Numbered from the stretch's first letter, positions 9,470 through 18,137 are shown. The stretch: 64,000 bases of DNA from Mycolicibacterium sp. GF69 (GCF_003284965.1 NZ_QMEW01000009.1:1-64000), one strand, 5' to 3'. Numbers and translations: made by a program. The notes: a model not told the origin generated them from the sequence alone.

Positions 9470-10095
9470 GGTTGTCCCGGCTTGAGCTTGACGAACAATG
9501 CATGCGCCTCGGCCAATACCGTCTCGTCGTCGAGCAGCCGACCGGAGACGAAGACTTTGCGCCCGTCGATTCGGTCGATGCGCGCATCCACCTGGAACCG
9601 CTTCTCGACGTGCGCGATCTTGCGGTAGTCGACGTGCAGGAATGCGGTGCGCTGGGCTCTGCTGCCGCTGAGCTTGAACGCGGTGAACCCCAGCAGTGCG
9701 TCGAAGAGTTGCGCGACGCTGCCGCCGTGTGCGGCACCGTTGCGGCCGAGGTGGAAACGGCGGAACTCGGCGGTGCCGCGGATGTGCTGCTGCGCGGTGA
9801 TGTGCAGGTCGAGCGGTATCGACAGGATGTTGCCGCGGCCGGGCAGATCCATCCGCCGACCCGACGGCGAGGACCATTCGTCGGCGTAGTACGGCGCAAG
9901 TAGCCCGGAAACCTTCTCGATCTGGTCGGCGGCCTCGGTGATCACCTCGTCAGGGGCGTCGGCGGCGCGGGCCAGGTCCTGCAGCGTGCGGACCGCCTCG
10001 ATGAACCGTCCATAATCGGGTCCGCCCCGGTCGGTGGGGACCGGCGGATTGAAGCCACCACCGGGTTCCGGCGCGGCGGGCTGCTCAGAGCTCAC
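9466..10095 (-). CDS. PaaI-type hotdog thioesterase
   Basis: 209 aa. The C-terminal half is a hotdog domain with the family signature GRNGAAHGGSVAQLFDALLG, in which His-Gly-Gly precedes the catalytic helix; strands such as LHVDYRKIAHVEKRFQVDARID follow. The first ~70 residues are a Pro/Gly-rich and then helical extension. Start GTG at 10095 is backed by GGAGAGGT immediately upstream. Acyl-CoA substrate unknown. Paired by overlap with the PGPGW membrane protein. Confidence 0.85.
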   Translation of the reverse strand: MSSEQPAAPEPGGGFNPPVPTDRGGPDYGRFIEAVRTLQDLARAADAPDEVITEAADQIEKVSGLLAPYYADEWSSPSGRRMDLPGRGNILSIPLDLHITAQQHIRGTAEFRRFHLGRNGAAHGGSVAQLFDALLGFTAFKLSGSRAQRTAFLHVDYRKIAHVEKRFQVDARIDRIDGRKVFVSGRLLDDETVLAEAHALFVKLKPGQP

Positions 10096-10216
10096 CTCTC
10101 CACCGTATTGCCTTGTTGAGTCGTCGGGCGCTTCGGTTTGCCCAGAATCAAAGCGTCGCCGTCGCACACCCGGCGTGGGCGCATGCGCCGCCGCAGGACG
10201 ATGGGAAGGTAGCCGA

Positions 10217-10714
10217 GTGAAGCTGAGCGATCTTGCCGCACTGCCGCTGACGTACGCGGAGGTGGGCGCCACCGCGGGCGTGCTGCCGCCCGGCTACCGG
10301 CACGTGCACAAGACAGCGGTCATCGGGCATGGCCGGGACCGATTCGAGGAGACCGCCGCGACGGGCATGCGGTGGGGCATGCTGCGCGGTGCGGGGGTGC
10401 GAGTCGAGGCGACGACCGAGGTCGCGGAGGTCGGGTCGGAGGTGATCGTGCACCTCGGCCCGATCGCAGCCCCGTGCCGGGTGGTCTACGTCGTCGCGGA
10501 AGACGATGCGCGCGGCTTCGCGTACGGGACGCTGCCGGGCCACGCAGAATCCGGGGAAGAGCTGTTTCTCGTGCGCTACGACCCGGCATCGGACCAGGTG
10601 TCGGCAGTTGTGACCGCGTTCTCCCGGCATGCGACCTGGTGGAGTCGCCTCGGCTCTCCGGTCACTTCACTGGTGCAGCGTGTCGTCACCGGGCGGTATC
10701 TGCGGGCGCTGTAG
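10217..10714 (+). CDS. DUF1990 family protein
   Basis: 165-aa cytosolic protein of the DUF1990 family (GYRHVHKTAVIGHGRDRFEETAATGMRWGM, then a beta-rich region). No enzymatic motif seen. GTG start at 10217 has a GGAAGG site 8 bases upstream. Divergently arranged from the thioesterase gene at 10095. Function unknown; I see no regulatory clue in the 121-bp gap. Confidence 0.8.
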   Translation: MKLSDLAALPLTYAEVGATAGVLPPGYRHVHKTAVIGHGRDRFEETAATGMRWGMLRGAGVRVEATTEVAEVGSEVIVHLGPIAAPCRVVYVVAEDDARGFAYGTLPGHAESGEELFLVRYDPASDQVSAVVTAFSRHATWWSRLGSPVTSLVQRVVTGRYLRAL

Positions 10715-10824
10715 GCCGAATCTGCGGTGGAAGTTATTTGCGTGGTCGATAATTGCCAACCGACTGCAAGATCAAAACGCGCAGATGTGTGGGTAGCCTT
10801 GAACGAGCTGAAGAGAGACCTCAA

Positions 10825-11526
10825 ATGGTGATGGCGAACGAACCTGGGGAGCGCGAGGACGCCCATCTGCGCATCGCGGAGTTGGTGCGTGGACTGTACA
10901 ACCGAGCCGATTCGGGCACAGTGATCGCGGAGCTGGCCGAGCACGCGGCCGTCGAGATTCCCGGCGCGCAGTACGCGGGCATCACCCTCACCCGCAAGTC
11001 CAAGAGTGTCGAGACGCCGGCGGCGACCCATCCGTACCCGATGCTGTTGGACAAGATCCAGCAGCGCTACCAGGAGGGCCCCTGCCTGACGGCGGCCTGG
11101 GAGAAGAACATCGTCTACGTCGCCGACCTCGAAACCGACGACCGGTTCCCCTGCTATCGCCGAGACGCCCTGGCAGAGACACCGATTCGGTCGATCATGG
11201 CCTTCCAGTTGTTCATCGAGGGTGAGACGATGGGTGCGCTCAACGTCTATTCGGAGCAGCCCGACGCGTTCGGCGACGAATCACGAAGCATCGGACTGGT
11301 TTTCGCTGCCCATTCGTCGGTGGCCTGGAACGCGGCGCGACGTGACGAACAGTTCAAACAAGCGCTGGCCAGCCGCGACACCATCGGCCAGGCGAAAGGC
11401 ATGATCATGGAACGCTATGGCGTCGACGCGGTTCAGGCCTTCGACCTGCTGCGCAAACTGTCTCAGGATTCCAACATCCCGCTGATCGAGATCGCGAAGG
11501 AGTTCGTCGAGAAGTCGCAGGCCTGA
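10825..11526 (+). CDS. GAF-ANTAR domain regulator
   Basis: 233-aa predicted RNA-binding antiterminator. Residues about 20-160 form a GAF sensory domain. Residues about 165-230 (RDTIGQAKGMIMERYGVDAVQAFDLLRKLSQDSN...) are an ANTAR domain, which in other systems binds paired hairpins to prevent transcription termination. ATG at 10825 has an AAGAGAGA site in front. Ligand and target RNAs are unknown; no double-hairpin ANTAR target was recognised next to the gene. Confidence 0.88.
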   Translation: MVMANEPGEREDAHLRIAELVRGLYNRADSGTVIAELAEHAAVEIPGAQYAGITLTRKSKSVETPAATHPYPMLLDKIQQRYQEGPCLTAAWEKNIVYVADLETDDRFPCYRRDALAETPIRSIMAFQLFIEGETMGALNVYSEQPDAFGDESRSIGLVFAAHSSVAWNAARRDEQFKQALASRDTIGQAKGMIMERYGVDAVQAFDLLRKLSQDSNIPLIEIAKEFVEKSQA

Positions 11527-11530
11527 GCCG

Positions 11531-12406
11531 TCAGCGCGAGACTATGCGCGGAACTTCAGGATTGTCGGGTTCGACCCGCGGTCGTGGCACCTCGATGCTG
11601 TTCTCTTGCACCAGAACCGGATCCCCGACCTTGACGGTGTTGAAATACCATTCGGCGTCTTCGGGGCTCAGGCTGATGCAGCCGTGGCTGACGTTCTCGT
11701 GACCGAGCGCATTGATCGCCCACGGCGCCGAGTGCACGAAAATGCCACGCCTGGTGAGCCGGACGGCCCATTCGACATCGAGTAGGTAACCGTCGTCTGC
11801 GGAGACGGGGATGCCGACGCTGCTCGAATCCATCACCACGTCACGCTCTTTGGCCAGCACCGGGAAGGTGCCCACGGGCGTCGGGTAGTCAGGCCTGCCC
11901 ATCGACGCCGGAAAAACGCCCGGTTGCCCGAAGTTGGGCCGGTGGTGCGGTGCAGGCAGGATCGGGGGCGGTCCCGCCTCGACACCGTCGATGGTCACGG
12001 TGAACGTGTGCTCCGCGATGTTGGCCACGGCGACCACCGCGGGACCCGTCGCGATGTTCGTCTTCATGCCTCCGACCGAGAGCGCAATCGTGCTGTGCGC
12101 GGGCCAGAATCGGTCTGGAACCCACTGGACTGTCGTGTTGTCGAGCCAGTCGTACCTGCCGGTCATGGCGGGCGTGGAGGTGATGTCGAGCTGGCGCTCG
12201 GCCGCACCCTTGTCCGGAACGAAGTCCTTGAACGTCACGATGATCGGGTGTGCGACCCCGACCACCTCCCACTGCGCGGGCAGTATGGAGGCAATGGCGC
12301 TTGTCAGCGACTGTCTAGCGGCTGCCGCCCCTTGCGCCGCCGGCCCCGCCACGACACTGGTCGCGACGATGACGGCGGCAAGGACACACCTGACGATGGC
12401 ACGCAA
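11531..12406 (-). CDS. L,D-transpeptidase (YkuD), secreted
   Basis: 291 aa. An N-terminal signal peptide (cleavage near AQGAAAA, residue ~28) is followed by an immunoglobulin-like bacterial domain and the YkuD catalytic domain with His225, His241 and nucleophile Cys243 in SHGCISLSP. It should form or edit 3->3 cross-links in periplasmic peptidoglycan. The residue after Cys-Ile is Ser, where the best-known mycobacterial enzyme has Asn. The start is TTG at 12406, supported by AAGGGAGAC seven bases upstream. No lipobox, unlike LdtMt2. Confidence 0.9.
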   Translation of the reverse strand: MRAIVRCVLAAVIVATSVVAGPAAQGAAAARQSLTSAIASILPAQWEVVGVAHPIIVTFKDFVPDKGAAERQLDITSTPAMTGRYDWLDNTTVQWVPDRFWPAHSTIALSVGGMKTNIATGPAVVAVANIAEHTFTVTIDGVEAGPPPILPAPHHRPNFGQPGVFPASMGRPDYPTPVGTFPVLAKERDVVMDSSSVGIPVSADDGYLLDVEWAVRLTRRGIFVHSAPWAINALGHENVSHGCISLSPEDAEWYFNTVKVGDPVLVQENSIEVPRPRVEPDNPEVPRIVSR

Positions 12407-12573
12407 TCTTGCTGTCTCCCTTGAAATTACAACGATGTCAATATGCTATGCGAGCCAAGGCGACTTAAGGTAAAGAGCCCGTAGGCAATTCGGTTAAGTC
12501 TCCGTCACGGTTCTGCCACAACGGGCAGGCGTCGGCACCACTTTCAGTTGCAATCGATTGCAGCCTAATGGAT

Positions 12574-12610
12574 TTGGCCCGGCGACGAGTCGCGCTCGCC
12601 ACCGGGCCAA
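12574..12610 (-). terminator. Hairpin after the Pro-rich gene
   Basis: Nine-base perfect arms TTGGCCCGG / CCGGGCCAA separated by 19 bases, 29 bases after the stop of the Pro-rich gene. There is no U-tract, which is common for mycobacterial terminators. Just beyond it lies a 14-bp perfect palindrome TGCAATCGATTGCA (12549-12562), which might be an operator. Confidence 0.5.
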
Positions 12611-12638
12611 CCCGGAGGGACTTTCCTCAGCGAACCTG

Positions 12639-13112
12639 TCAGGTCACCGGCCCGGGCGGGGTGGGTTGACCCGGTACAGGAGCACCTGCTGCCGGCGGAC
12701 CGACCTTCTCGCCCTTACCGGCCAACCCGCCCATCTCTGTGAGCGGAGCGCCGACGACGGCGGGCGCGCCGCCCACGATCGGAGCGCCCGCCACGGGCGG
12801 CACCAGAGGCGGCGGCACGACAGGCGGCACCAGTGGCGGCGGTACGAGTGGCGGCACCAGAGGCGGCGGCACTACCGGAGGCACGAGCGGCGGCGCTATG
12901 GGCGGCGGCCCCGGCAGCGCCATCGGTACACCCGCCATGTCGGTGAGCGGCGCGCACACCGCACCCGGCGGTGCTCCAGCCGGCGCCTCACCCGTCGCGG
13001 TCTGGACACATTCGTAGCCCCCGGCCGAAACGACCGGGCTCAACGCAATGGCTACCCCACATAGTCCAGCCCCGACAGCTGCTGCGATGTTGACTCGTTT
13101 AAAGGTCGTCAT
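12639..13112 (-). CDS. Secreted proline-rich repeat protein
   Basis: 157 aa. A signal peptide (VNIAAAVGAGLCGVAIALSPVVSA) is followed by a short region with two cysteines (ECVQ and AVCAP) and then four nine-residue repeats of the type PPLVPPxVP, with more Ala/Gly/Pro-rich sequence to the end. Likely an extended polyproline spacer in the envelope or outside the cell. ATG at 13112 preceded by GGAGGG. No catalytic motif. Function unknown. Confidence 0.75.
   Translation of the reverse strand: MTTFKRVNIAAAVGAGLCGVAIALSPVVSAGGYECVQTATGEAPAGAPPGAVCAPLTDMAGVPMALPGPPPIAPPLVPPVVPPPLVPPLVPPPLVPPVVPPPLVPPVAGAPIVGGAPAVVGAPLTEMGGLAGKGEKVGPPAAGAPVPGQPTPPGPVT
12796..12903. repeat. 27-bp tandem repeat in Pro-rich gene
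   Basis: Four consecutive 27-bp units (12796-12822, 12823-12849, 12850-12876, 12877-12903) sharing a GGCGGCACC core, each coding nine residues of the proline-rich tract. Units 1-3 are close to identical and unit 4 has drifted. Confidence 0.8.
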
Positions 13113-13380
13113 CGACGTTGATCCCTCCACTCACGCTCACACTTTCCGTTCAACCGAGGCAGCAGACCTGCATGCCGTACCGAGGCCGCGTCTATACGAC
13201 CGCGTAAATATCAGCAGCTGACGAGACCCGATGCGACACGCCGCACCGCACCGTTTCCAAACAGTGACCGGTTCGGCATGGTAGTGCGGCCAACGGACTC
13301 GGCACCGGCCGCTCAATATCCCTCTCACCTGCGGTTCTGCGGCAACGGGCCGTTTTATCGAGATCACGATCGCCATCCGG

Positions 13381-13406
13381 GTTTCGAGGCCATCGACCAC
13401 GGGCAT
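13381..13406 (+). promoter_or_regulatory. SigF-like promoter candidate
   Basis: GGTTT-type -35 (GTTT 13381-13384), 16-base spacer and GGGCAT (13401-13406), close to the SigF/SigB-group consensus GTTT-N15-17-GGGTAT. It would start a transcript near 13413, about 35 bases before the holin-X gene. One mismatch in the -10, so tentative. The rest of the 335-bp gap 13113-13447 shows no gene or RNA that I recognise. Confidence 0.35.
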
Positions 13407-13447
13407 CACTGACGAACAGGTCAGGACAAGTCAGAGGTTGGTATGTG

Positions 13448-13849
13448 ATGACGGTGGAATCGAGGCCTACCGCAGACGCGTCGATCGGTGAGTTGATGGG
13501 CCAGTTGTCGACGCAGACGTCGCGGCTGATCCGCGATGAGATGCGGTTGGCGCAGAAGGAATTTCAGGAATCGGCCAAACACGCCGGTATCGGCGCGGGC
13601 TTGTTCAGCATCGCGGGCCTGCTGGCCTTCTTCGGTGCTGCGACGTTGATCGCGGCGGCGGTCGCCGGTTTGTCCCTGGTGCTCGAGGTCTGGGCCGCGG
13701 CGCTGATCGTGGCCGCGGTGCTGTTCGTCGTCGCAGGGATCGCCGCGCTGATCGGTCGCAAACAGGCTCGCGAGGTCACTCCGGCGGCGCCCAAGACCGT
13801 CGAGACGGTCAAAGCCGACATCCAGCAACTTAAGGACGCCCGCTCATGA
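13448..13849 (+). CDS. Holin-X/DUF1469 family membrane protein
   Basis: 133 aa with a short helical N terminus (SIGELMGQLSTQTSRLIRDE) and two transmembrane helices (about residues 48-75 and 80-105) in the pattern of the actinobacterial holin-X family. Despite the family name there is no phage context; these genes commonly sit with DUF3618 proteins as here. ATG at 13448, with an in-frame GTG directly before it. Stop overlaps the next ATG (ATGA 13846-13849). Confidence 0.8.
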   Translation: MTVESRPTADASIGELMGQLSTQTSRLIRDEMRLAQKEFQESAKHAGIGAGLFSIAGLLAFFGAATLIAAAVAGLSLVLEVWAAALIVAAVLFVVAGIAALIGRKQAREVTPAAPKTVETVKADIQQLKDARS

Positions 13850-14142
13850 CCGCACCGACCCCACGCCCCGAGCCGGGTCCAGACGCCGGCATCGACGACA
13901 TTCAGGCCGATATCGAGCAGACCCGTAACGAGCTCGGCGAGACGGTCGAGGCGCTGCAGGCGAAGTTGAATGTCAAGGAGCGCGCCAAGGACAAGGCCGC
14001 CGAAACGAAAGAGCGCGTCGTCGAGAAGGCGGACACGCTCCGGCATACGGCCACCGACAACCCGAAACGGACGGTTCCGGTCGCTGCGGTTGTCGCAGTC
14101 CTTGCCGTGCTCGGGATCATCGTCTGGCGTCGTCGGCGCTGA
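13846..14142 (+). CDS. DUF3618 family protein
   Basis: 98 aa: the DUF3618 segment IQADIEQTRNELGETVEALQAKLN, a charged helical linker, then one C-terminal transmembrane helix (VAAVVAVLAVLGIIVW) ending in RRRR. Probably tail-anchored in the inner membrane. Translationally coupled to the holin-X gene by a 4-bp overlap. Molecular role unknown. Confidence 0.85.
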   Translation: MTAPTPRPEPGPDAGIDDIQADIEQTRNELGETVEALQAKLNVKERAKDKAAETKERVVEKADTLRHTATDNPKRTVPVAAVVAVLAVLGIIVWRRRR

Positions 14143-14199
14143 GTTCGGACGCGACTGCGGCGACGGTTCCGTCCGCGCCAGATCGGCTAGCGTCAAGGC

Positions 14200-15084
14200 A
14201 TGTCCGCCCCAACCGATGACCTGGGCATCGTGGTCGGAGTCGACGGATCGCCGGCGTCACGAGTCGCCGTCGACTGGGCGGCACGTGATGCTGCCCTGCG
14301 GAACCGTCCGCTGACACTGGTGCACGTCGCCAACCCCGTTTTGGCCACCTGGTCGCAGTCGCCGTTGCCAGGCGATTTCGGGAAATGGCAGCAGGAGCGG
14401 GGGCAGTCGCACCTCGACGACGCCGTGGACGTGGCCAGGCGGGCGACCACCGATGCCGATCCGTTACAGCTAAATACCGAGATACACTGCGCGGCAACGG
14501 TTCCGACGCTCGTCGAGCGATCGAAGAACGCCGACATGGTAGTGGTCGGTAGCCGGGGCCAAGGTGCGTTGGGCAGCGTGCTCGGTTCCGTCAGCGCCGG
14601 GCTGGTTCAACACGCACACTGCCCCGTGGCGGTCATCCACGACGAAGATCCACTGATGCCGCACCCGGCCAAGGCGCCCGTTCTGCTCGGAATCGACGGC
14701 TCCCCCGCGAGCGAGCTGGCCACGACGTTGGCGTTCGAACACGCTTCGCGGCGCCAAGTGGACCTCGTTGCCTTGCACGCGTGGAGCGATACGGGCGTCC
14801 TTGACTACCCGGGCATGGACTGGTCGTCGATGAGGGCGTCCGAGGAAGCGTTGCTGGCCGAGCGCCTGGCCGGCTGGCAGGAGCGCTTTCCCGATGTGCA
14901 GGTTTACCGCCTGGTCGTATGCGATCAGCCGGCCCGCCAGCTCATCGAGCATTCCGAGGAGGCGCAGCTGGTGATCGTCGGCAGCCGAGGGCGCGGTGGT
15001 TTCGCCGGGATGCTCCTCGGTTCGGTCAGCGCGGCGGTGGTCCAGGCGGCGCGGATGCCCGTGATCGTCGCGCGCCAGCGCTAG
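14200..15084 (+). CDS. Tandem universal stress protein
   Basis: 294 aa with two Usp domains. Each has an ATP-binding signature of the form G-x2-G-x9-[19 protein letters not shown] in the first and [18 protein letters not shown] in the second, so ATP binding is likely. A TAGCGT -10 box at 14188-14193 lies six bases before the ATG and no ribosome-binding site is seen, which points to a leaderless transcript. Its stop shares a CTAG with the convergent next gene. Confidence 0.92.
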   Translation: MSAPTDDLGIVVGVDGSPASRVAVDWAARDAALRNRPLTLVHVANPVLATWSQSPLPGDFGKWQQERGQSHLDDAVDVARRATTDADPLQLNTEIHCAATVPTLVERSKNADMVVVGSRGQGALGSVLGSVSAGLVQHAHCPVAVIHDEDPLMPHPAKAPVLLGIDGSPASELATTLAFEHASRRQVDLVALHAWSDTGVLDYPGMDWSSMRASEEALLAERLAGWQERFPDVQVYRLVVCDQPARQLIEHSEEAQLVIVGSRGRGGFAGMLLGSVSAAVVQAARMPVIVARQR

Positions 15085-15506
15085 CGGGTATCGGGGGCCG
15101 CGGGTCCGAATCGGAAGCGACGTCCGGTGACCCTTCTGGGAAGCACGCGGACATAGTGATCCTTCACCGTCGCCGTCCATGGCAGCAGATGCGCGCGTTC
15201 GGCTTCCGCGAGGTCGTCATCATCGCGCACCGTACGGGCGACGCCGCGGACGATCACACTCCAGCCTTCGGCGACGGTGTGGTCGTCGGCTTCGAACACG
15301 ACGTCGCGGTTGACCGCGGCGCTGACCAGCTTGGTGCCCTCGGCGGTACGAAACAGCAGCGTGCGGCGTTGAACGACGAAATTCACGGGGAAGATCTCGG
15401 GCACCCCGTCAGCGCTCGTCACGAGGCGCCCGAGCGAGACGCTGCCCAGCAGGTTCCAGCATTCGCTCTCCGGGAGGATCAAGACGGGCCGGTCGGCTTC
15501 AGACAT
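15081..15506 (-). CDS. PNPOx-like flavin/F420-binding protein
   Basis: 141 aa split-barrel protein of the pyridoxamine 5'-phosphate oxidase-like family: [21 protein letters not shown], then [14 protein letters not shown], the usual cofactor phosphate-binding part. Probably a flavin- or F420-dependent reductase or a cofactor-binding stress protein. ATG at 15506 chosen; an in-frame ATG at 15518 would add four residues. Convergent with the Usp gene, both stopping in CTAG 15081-15084; such pairs are frequent near Usp genes. Confidence 0.8.
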   Translation of the reverse strand: MSEADRPVLILPESECWNLLGSVSLGRLVTSADGVPEIFPVNFVVQRRTLLFRTAEGTKLVSAAVNRDVVFEADDHTVAEGWSVIVRGVARTVRDDDDLAEAERAHLLPWTATVKDHYVRVLPRRVTGRRFRFGPAAPDTR

Positions 15507-15593
15507 GGCGGCCCACATCGGTACGGCTGGTCACGGAGATCATGATCCGAGTCTAGGGAGGACGGCGGCGGATGGCGGGTACGAAAAGAGGTG

Positions 15594-15665
15594 TGGTCCC
15601 GGCTGGGTTCGAACCAGCGACCTTCCGCGTGTGAGGCGGACGCTCTCCCACTGAGCTACGAGACC
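15594..15665 (-). tRNA. tRNA-Val (CAC)
   Basis: Cloverleaf on the minus strand with acceptor GGTCTCG/CGGGACC (one G-U pair), anticodon loop CTCACAC and T-loop GGTTCGAACC. Anticodon CAC decodes GUG. CCA is not encoded. Confidence 0.95.
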
Positions 15666-15806
15666 GGAGAGTCGACCGAACGGCCGAACGACGTCGAAGA
15701 CTAGCACGGTGACGGCCCGCGACCCGAATCCGCCCGACTCGATCCGCGGGGCGCAGACTTCACGATTTCCGGCGGCCGCGCGAGGTTGGCGGGCTATCGT
15801 CGCGCG

Positions 15807-16337
15807 ATGACCAGTATCCGCGCAGCGGTGTCAATGGCGGCATGGGGCGTGGCATTGGCGGCGCTTGCAGGGTGCGGGGGTTCACCAGGCACGGAGGATG
15901 CGCCGACGACGACGGGACCAACCCAGAGCAAGGCGTTGCCAACACAAGATGCGTCGATACCGTCGACCGCATCCGCGCTGCTCGACCGCGAGGTGTCCGA
16001 GCTGACGGGGTTTCAATCGCCCTCGGGCAACGTCAGCTGCATCATCGACGTCGACTACGTCCGCTGCGACATCCTCGACCGCGACTGGCCTCTCCCGCCG
16101 CGGCCAGCCGACTGCGAGCTCGACTACGGCCAGGGCATCGAAATGAATCGCGGTCAGCGCGCGCAGTTCGTCTGCGCGGGCGACACCACGTTCGGAGGCG
16201 CCGAGGTATTGGGGTACGGCGAAGCGATCCGAGCCGGCGCTATGCGATGCGAAAGTGCCGAAGCCGGTGTCACGTGCCGCGACGGGGACGAGGACCGAGG
16301 TTTCTTCCTCTCCCGTGAGTCATACCAGCTGTTTTGA
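15807..16337 (+). CDS. Putative lipoprotein, DUF6636-like
   Basis: 176 aa with signal peptide and lipobox LAGC (Cys at about residue 22), then a Thr/Pro-rich linker and a small Cys-containing domain (SPSGNVSCIIDVDYVRCDI ... RCESAEAGVTCRD), probably disulfide-linked outside the membrane. Function unknown. A TATCGT -10 box at 15795-15800 lies six bases before the ATG, so the message is probably leaderless; this also fixes the start. Confidence 0.8.
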   Translation: MTSIRAAVSMAAWGVALAALAGCGGSPGTEDAPTTTGPTQSKALPTQDASIPSTASALLDREVSELTGFQSPSGNVSCIIDVDYVRCDILDRDWPLPPRPADCELDYGQGIEMNRGQRAQFVCAGDTTFGGAEVLGYGEAIRAGAMRCESAEAGVTCRDGDEDRGFFLSRESYQLF

Positions 16338-16442
16338 GATGCAAACGGGCAGAAACGTACCCGCGAACGTCGGGATTTGTGCAGCTACACTTTGGTGGAC
16401 TATCGTCGTCCTTCGCGACGGGCGACGTGTCGTTCGTGGCGC

Positions 16443-16515
16443 GCGGATGTAGCGCAGTTGGTAGCGCATCACCTTGCCAAGGTGAGGGTCGCGGGTTCGA
16501 ATCCCGTCATCCGCT
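16443..16515 (+). tRNA. tRNA-Gly (GCC)
   Basis: Acceptor GCGGATG/CATCCGC, anticodon stem TCACC/GGTGA with loop TTGCCAA, T-arm GCGGGTTCGAATCCCGT. Anticodon GCC decodes GGC/GGU. First of a three-tRNA cluster. Confidence 0.96.
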
Positions 16516-16542
16516 CGAAGGTGCAGTGGCATCAACCCCAGC

Positions 16543-16613
16543 GGTGGAGTGGCCGAGTGGTGAGGCAACGGCCTGCAAAGCCGTGCACACGGGTTCGATT
16601 CCCGTCTCCACCT
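16543..16613 (+). tRNA. tRNA-Cys (GCA)
   Basis: Acceptor GGTGGAG/CTCCACC, anticodon stem ACGGC/GCCGT with loop CTGCAAA, T-loop GGTTCGATTCC. Anticodon GCA. Confidence 0.96.
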
Positions 16614-16627
16614 CTAACGATGGTTTG

Positions 16628-16702
16628 GCGCGATTAGCTCAGCGGGAGAGCGCTTCCCTGACACGGAAGAGGTCACTGGTTCAATCCCAGTATCGCGCAC
16701 CA
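16628..16702 (+). tRNA. tRNA-Val (GAC)
   Basis: Acceptor GCGCGAT/ATCGCGC, anticodon stem CTTCC/GGAAG with loop CTGACAC, T-arm ACTGGTTCAATCCCAGT, and an encoded CCA end (16700-16702). Anticodon GAC decodes GUC/GUU. Last of the cluster and directly followed by accessory-looking DNA. Confidence 0.96.
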
Positions 16703-16770
16703 GCTCAGATCCGGGCTTTTGCGTTGAGAGGCTCGGCCACGCACCTAACTCCATGGAGAAGTGCGCCCAG

Positions 16771-17439
16771 TCACGTTTCTACGCCGTAACCGCCTCGGAG
16801 GTCCTTATGGGCCGCCTTCAAAATGTCCTTGCACAACGCAATCAGCGCCTCGACGTCAAGATCCGACTCATCGCCCAGTCTCTTGAGCCACGCTCCTTCC
16901 TCTTCCTTCAGATCGCACCACTTGCGCTCGGCATAGATCGCCTCTTCTTCGCTTGGCGCGACATCGTCTGCCGCCTGGATGAGTCGCCTCTTGCACGCAT
17001 CCAATTGCGCCAGCGAATACCCGTGCTCACGGAACTGTCGGTCCCATTCGTCAAGCATCAATTCAGTGAGATCGCGCACCGGCTCCGCGGCATAGATCAT
17101 CAACTCAGCTATTCCGTCGTCGAGGCCCAATCGAATACGGAATTCGTACAGCTGCCTGATGGCCTCCGCCCGCCGTTGGCTGAGGCTCTGCTCGGTTACT
17201 TCCCCGCCAACCAGTAGTTCTGCTCCGCGCTTCAGGTGAAGAGTCGCGGAGATGAGGTGTTTCAACGCGGCCTTCTTGTCCTCCCCAGCCCGCTTCTCGT
17301 AGTCCAAGACCAGAGCGTGATCTCGCTCTTGCTGCTTGGTTCTGGCATCGATGCGTTTAGTCCAGATCGCCACGGCCGCAGTCGATACGACGGACGCGAA
17401 AGGCACCAAAGTGCTCGTAACCGTTGTCGCCCAGCTCAT
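16771..17439 (-). CDS. Hypothetical membrane-anchored helical protein
   Basis: 222 aa if started at ATG 17439; the open frame extends to 17523 (250 aa) and the start is uncertain because no clear ribosome-binding site is seen. One N-terminal transmembrane helix (VTSTLVPFASVVSTAAVAIW), then a charged, largely helical cytosolic region with no motif I recognise. Base composition and codon use look less GC-rich than the neighbours. It sits immediately downstream of tRNA-Val, so acquisition by integration is plausible. Function unknown. Confidence 0.6.
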   Translation of the reverse strand: MSWATTVTSTLVPFASVVSTAAVAIWTKRIDARTKQQERDHALVLDYEKRAGEDKKAALKHLISATLHLKRGAELLVGGEVTEQSLSQRRAEAIRQLYEFRIRLGLDDGIAELMIYAAEPVRDLTELMLDEWDRQFREHGYSLAQLDACKRRLIQAADDVAPSEEEAIYAERKWCDLKEEEGAWLKRLGDESDLDVEALIALCKDILKAAHKDLRGGYGVET

Positions 17440-17571
17440 CGTGACGCGAGTCTTCGCTGTCCTTGCGCAGATGCGCTTCTCGCCACCACATGGCTCAGTC
17501 TGCACGACTGCGCTGACGCTCACGACGGTTTAGCCCAGCCGTCATGACTACGCCTAACGCCTGACTGTCAC

Positions 17572-17880
17572 CTAAACCATCGCGGTGATGAACGCGAGCA
17601 CGGCGAGCGCTGAGGCGACGAGCCCGACCAGGACGCACAGCGCGCCGATCGCCGTCAACCGTCGCTCACGGCTGGCTTCCCCATCGAGAAGGTCTTTGAC
17701 CGACGTCTTCATCCGAACGAACAGATCTCCCCACGAGATGCGCCTCAAACCTTGTCGCGTGCGCCCCGGCTCTCGGCCGGGTTCGTCGGGAACTGCGCCG
17801 ATACCGTTGCCGTAAAGGATGAGGCCAAACACGATCGTCAGAGCCGCCAGAAGTAGCAGCACTATCGCTGTTGCAAGCAA
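17572..17880 (-). CDS. Small two-helix membrane protein
   Basis: 102 aa with a transmembrane helix at each end (LATAIVLLLLAALTIVFGLILYG and AIGALCVLVGLVASALAVLAF) and a basic cytosolic loop. TTG start at 17880 is supported by GAGGGG five bases upstream. No recognised domain. Lies in the accessory pocket after the tRNA cluster. Confidence 0.55.
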   Translation of the reverse strand: MLATAIVLLLLAALTIVFGLILYGNGIGAVPDEPGREPGRTRQGLRRISWGDLFVRMKTSVKDLLDGEASRERRLTAIGALCVLVGLVASALAVLAFITAMV

Positions 17881-18137
17881 TTGCCCCTCAGTCCTCTCAT
17901 GGAGACCAAAACTCGCTCTCCCCTTGAATGCTCGGAACGTGTCCGTGCGGCATCGAGCACCACCGAACAGGTGCTGACTTCCCCGCCTGGACGAAGTTGA
18001 ACCCGCGCGGGAACACGAGCAGCTTCGCGAGCCCGGGTAACGCCCTGACGCCTCCGTGACGTGAAAGCCCCCGGCCGACGCGCCGCACCTACTACGCTTT
18101 GCGGAGACCCGACCGGTCCTGACACTGAGGGTGGGAC
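17881..18137. other. Intergenic pocket, no convincing gene
   Basis: 257 bp between the two-helix membrane protein and the secreted protein at 18138. A short minus-strand open frame (17897-18088) exists but has no start support or recognised domain. GAGGGTGGGAC just before 18138 is the ribosome-binding site of the next gene. I saw no tRNA fragment or attachment-site repeat. Confidence 0.5.

Noticed and set aside
13448..13849. Prophage holin
   Set aside because: Belongs to the chromosomal holin-X/DUF1469 family and is coupled to DUF3618; no other phage genes around.
17897..18088. 63-codon minus-strand frame in the gap before 18138
   Set aside because: No ribosome-binding site, no recognised domain and no upstream promoter; left as non-coding.
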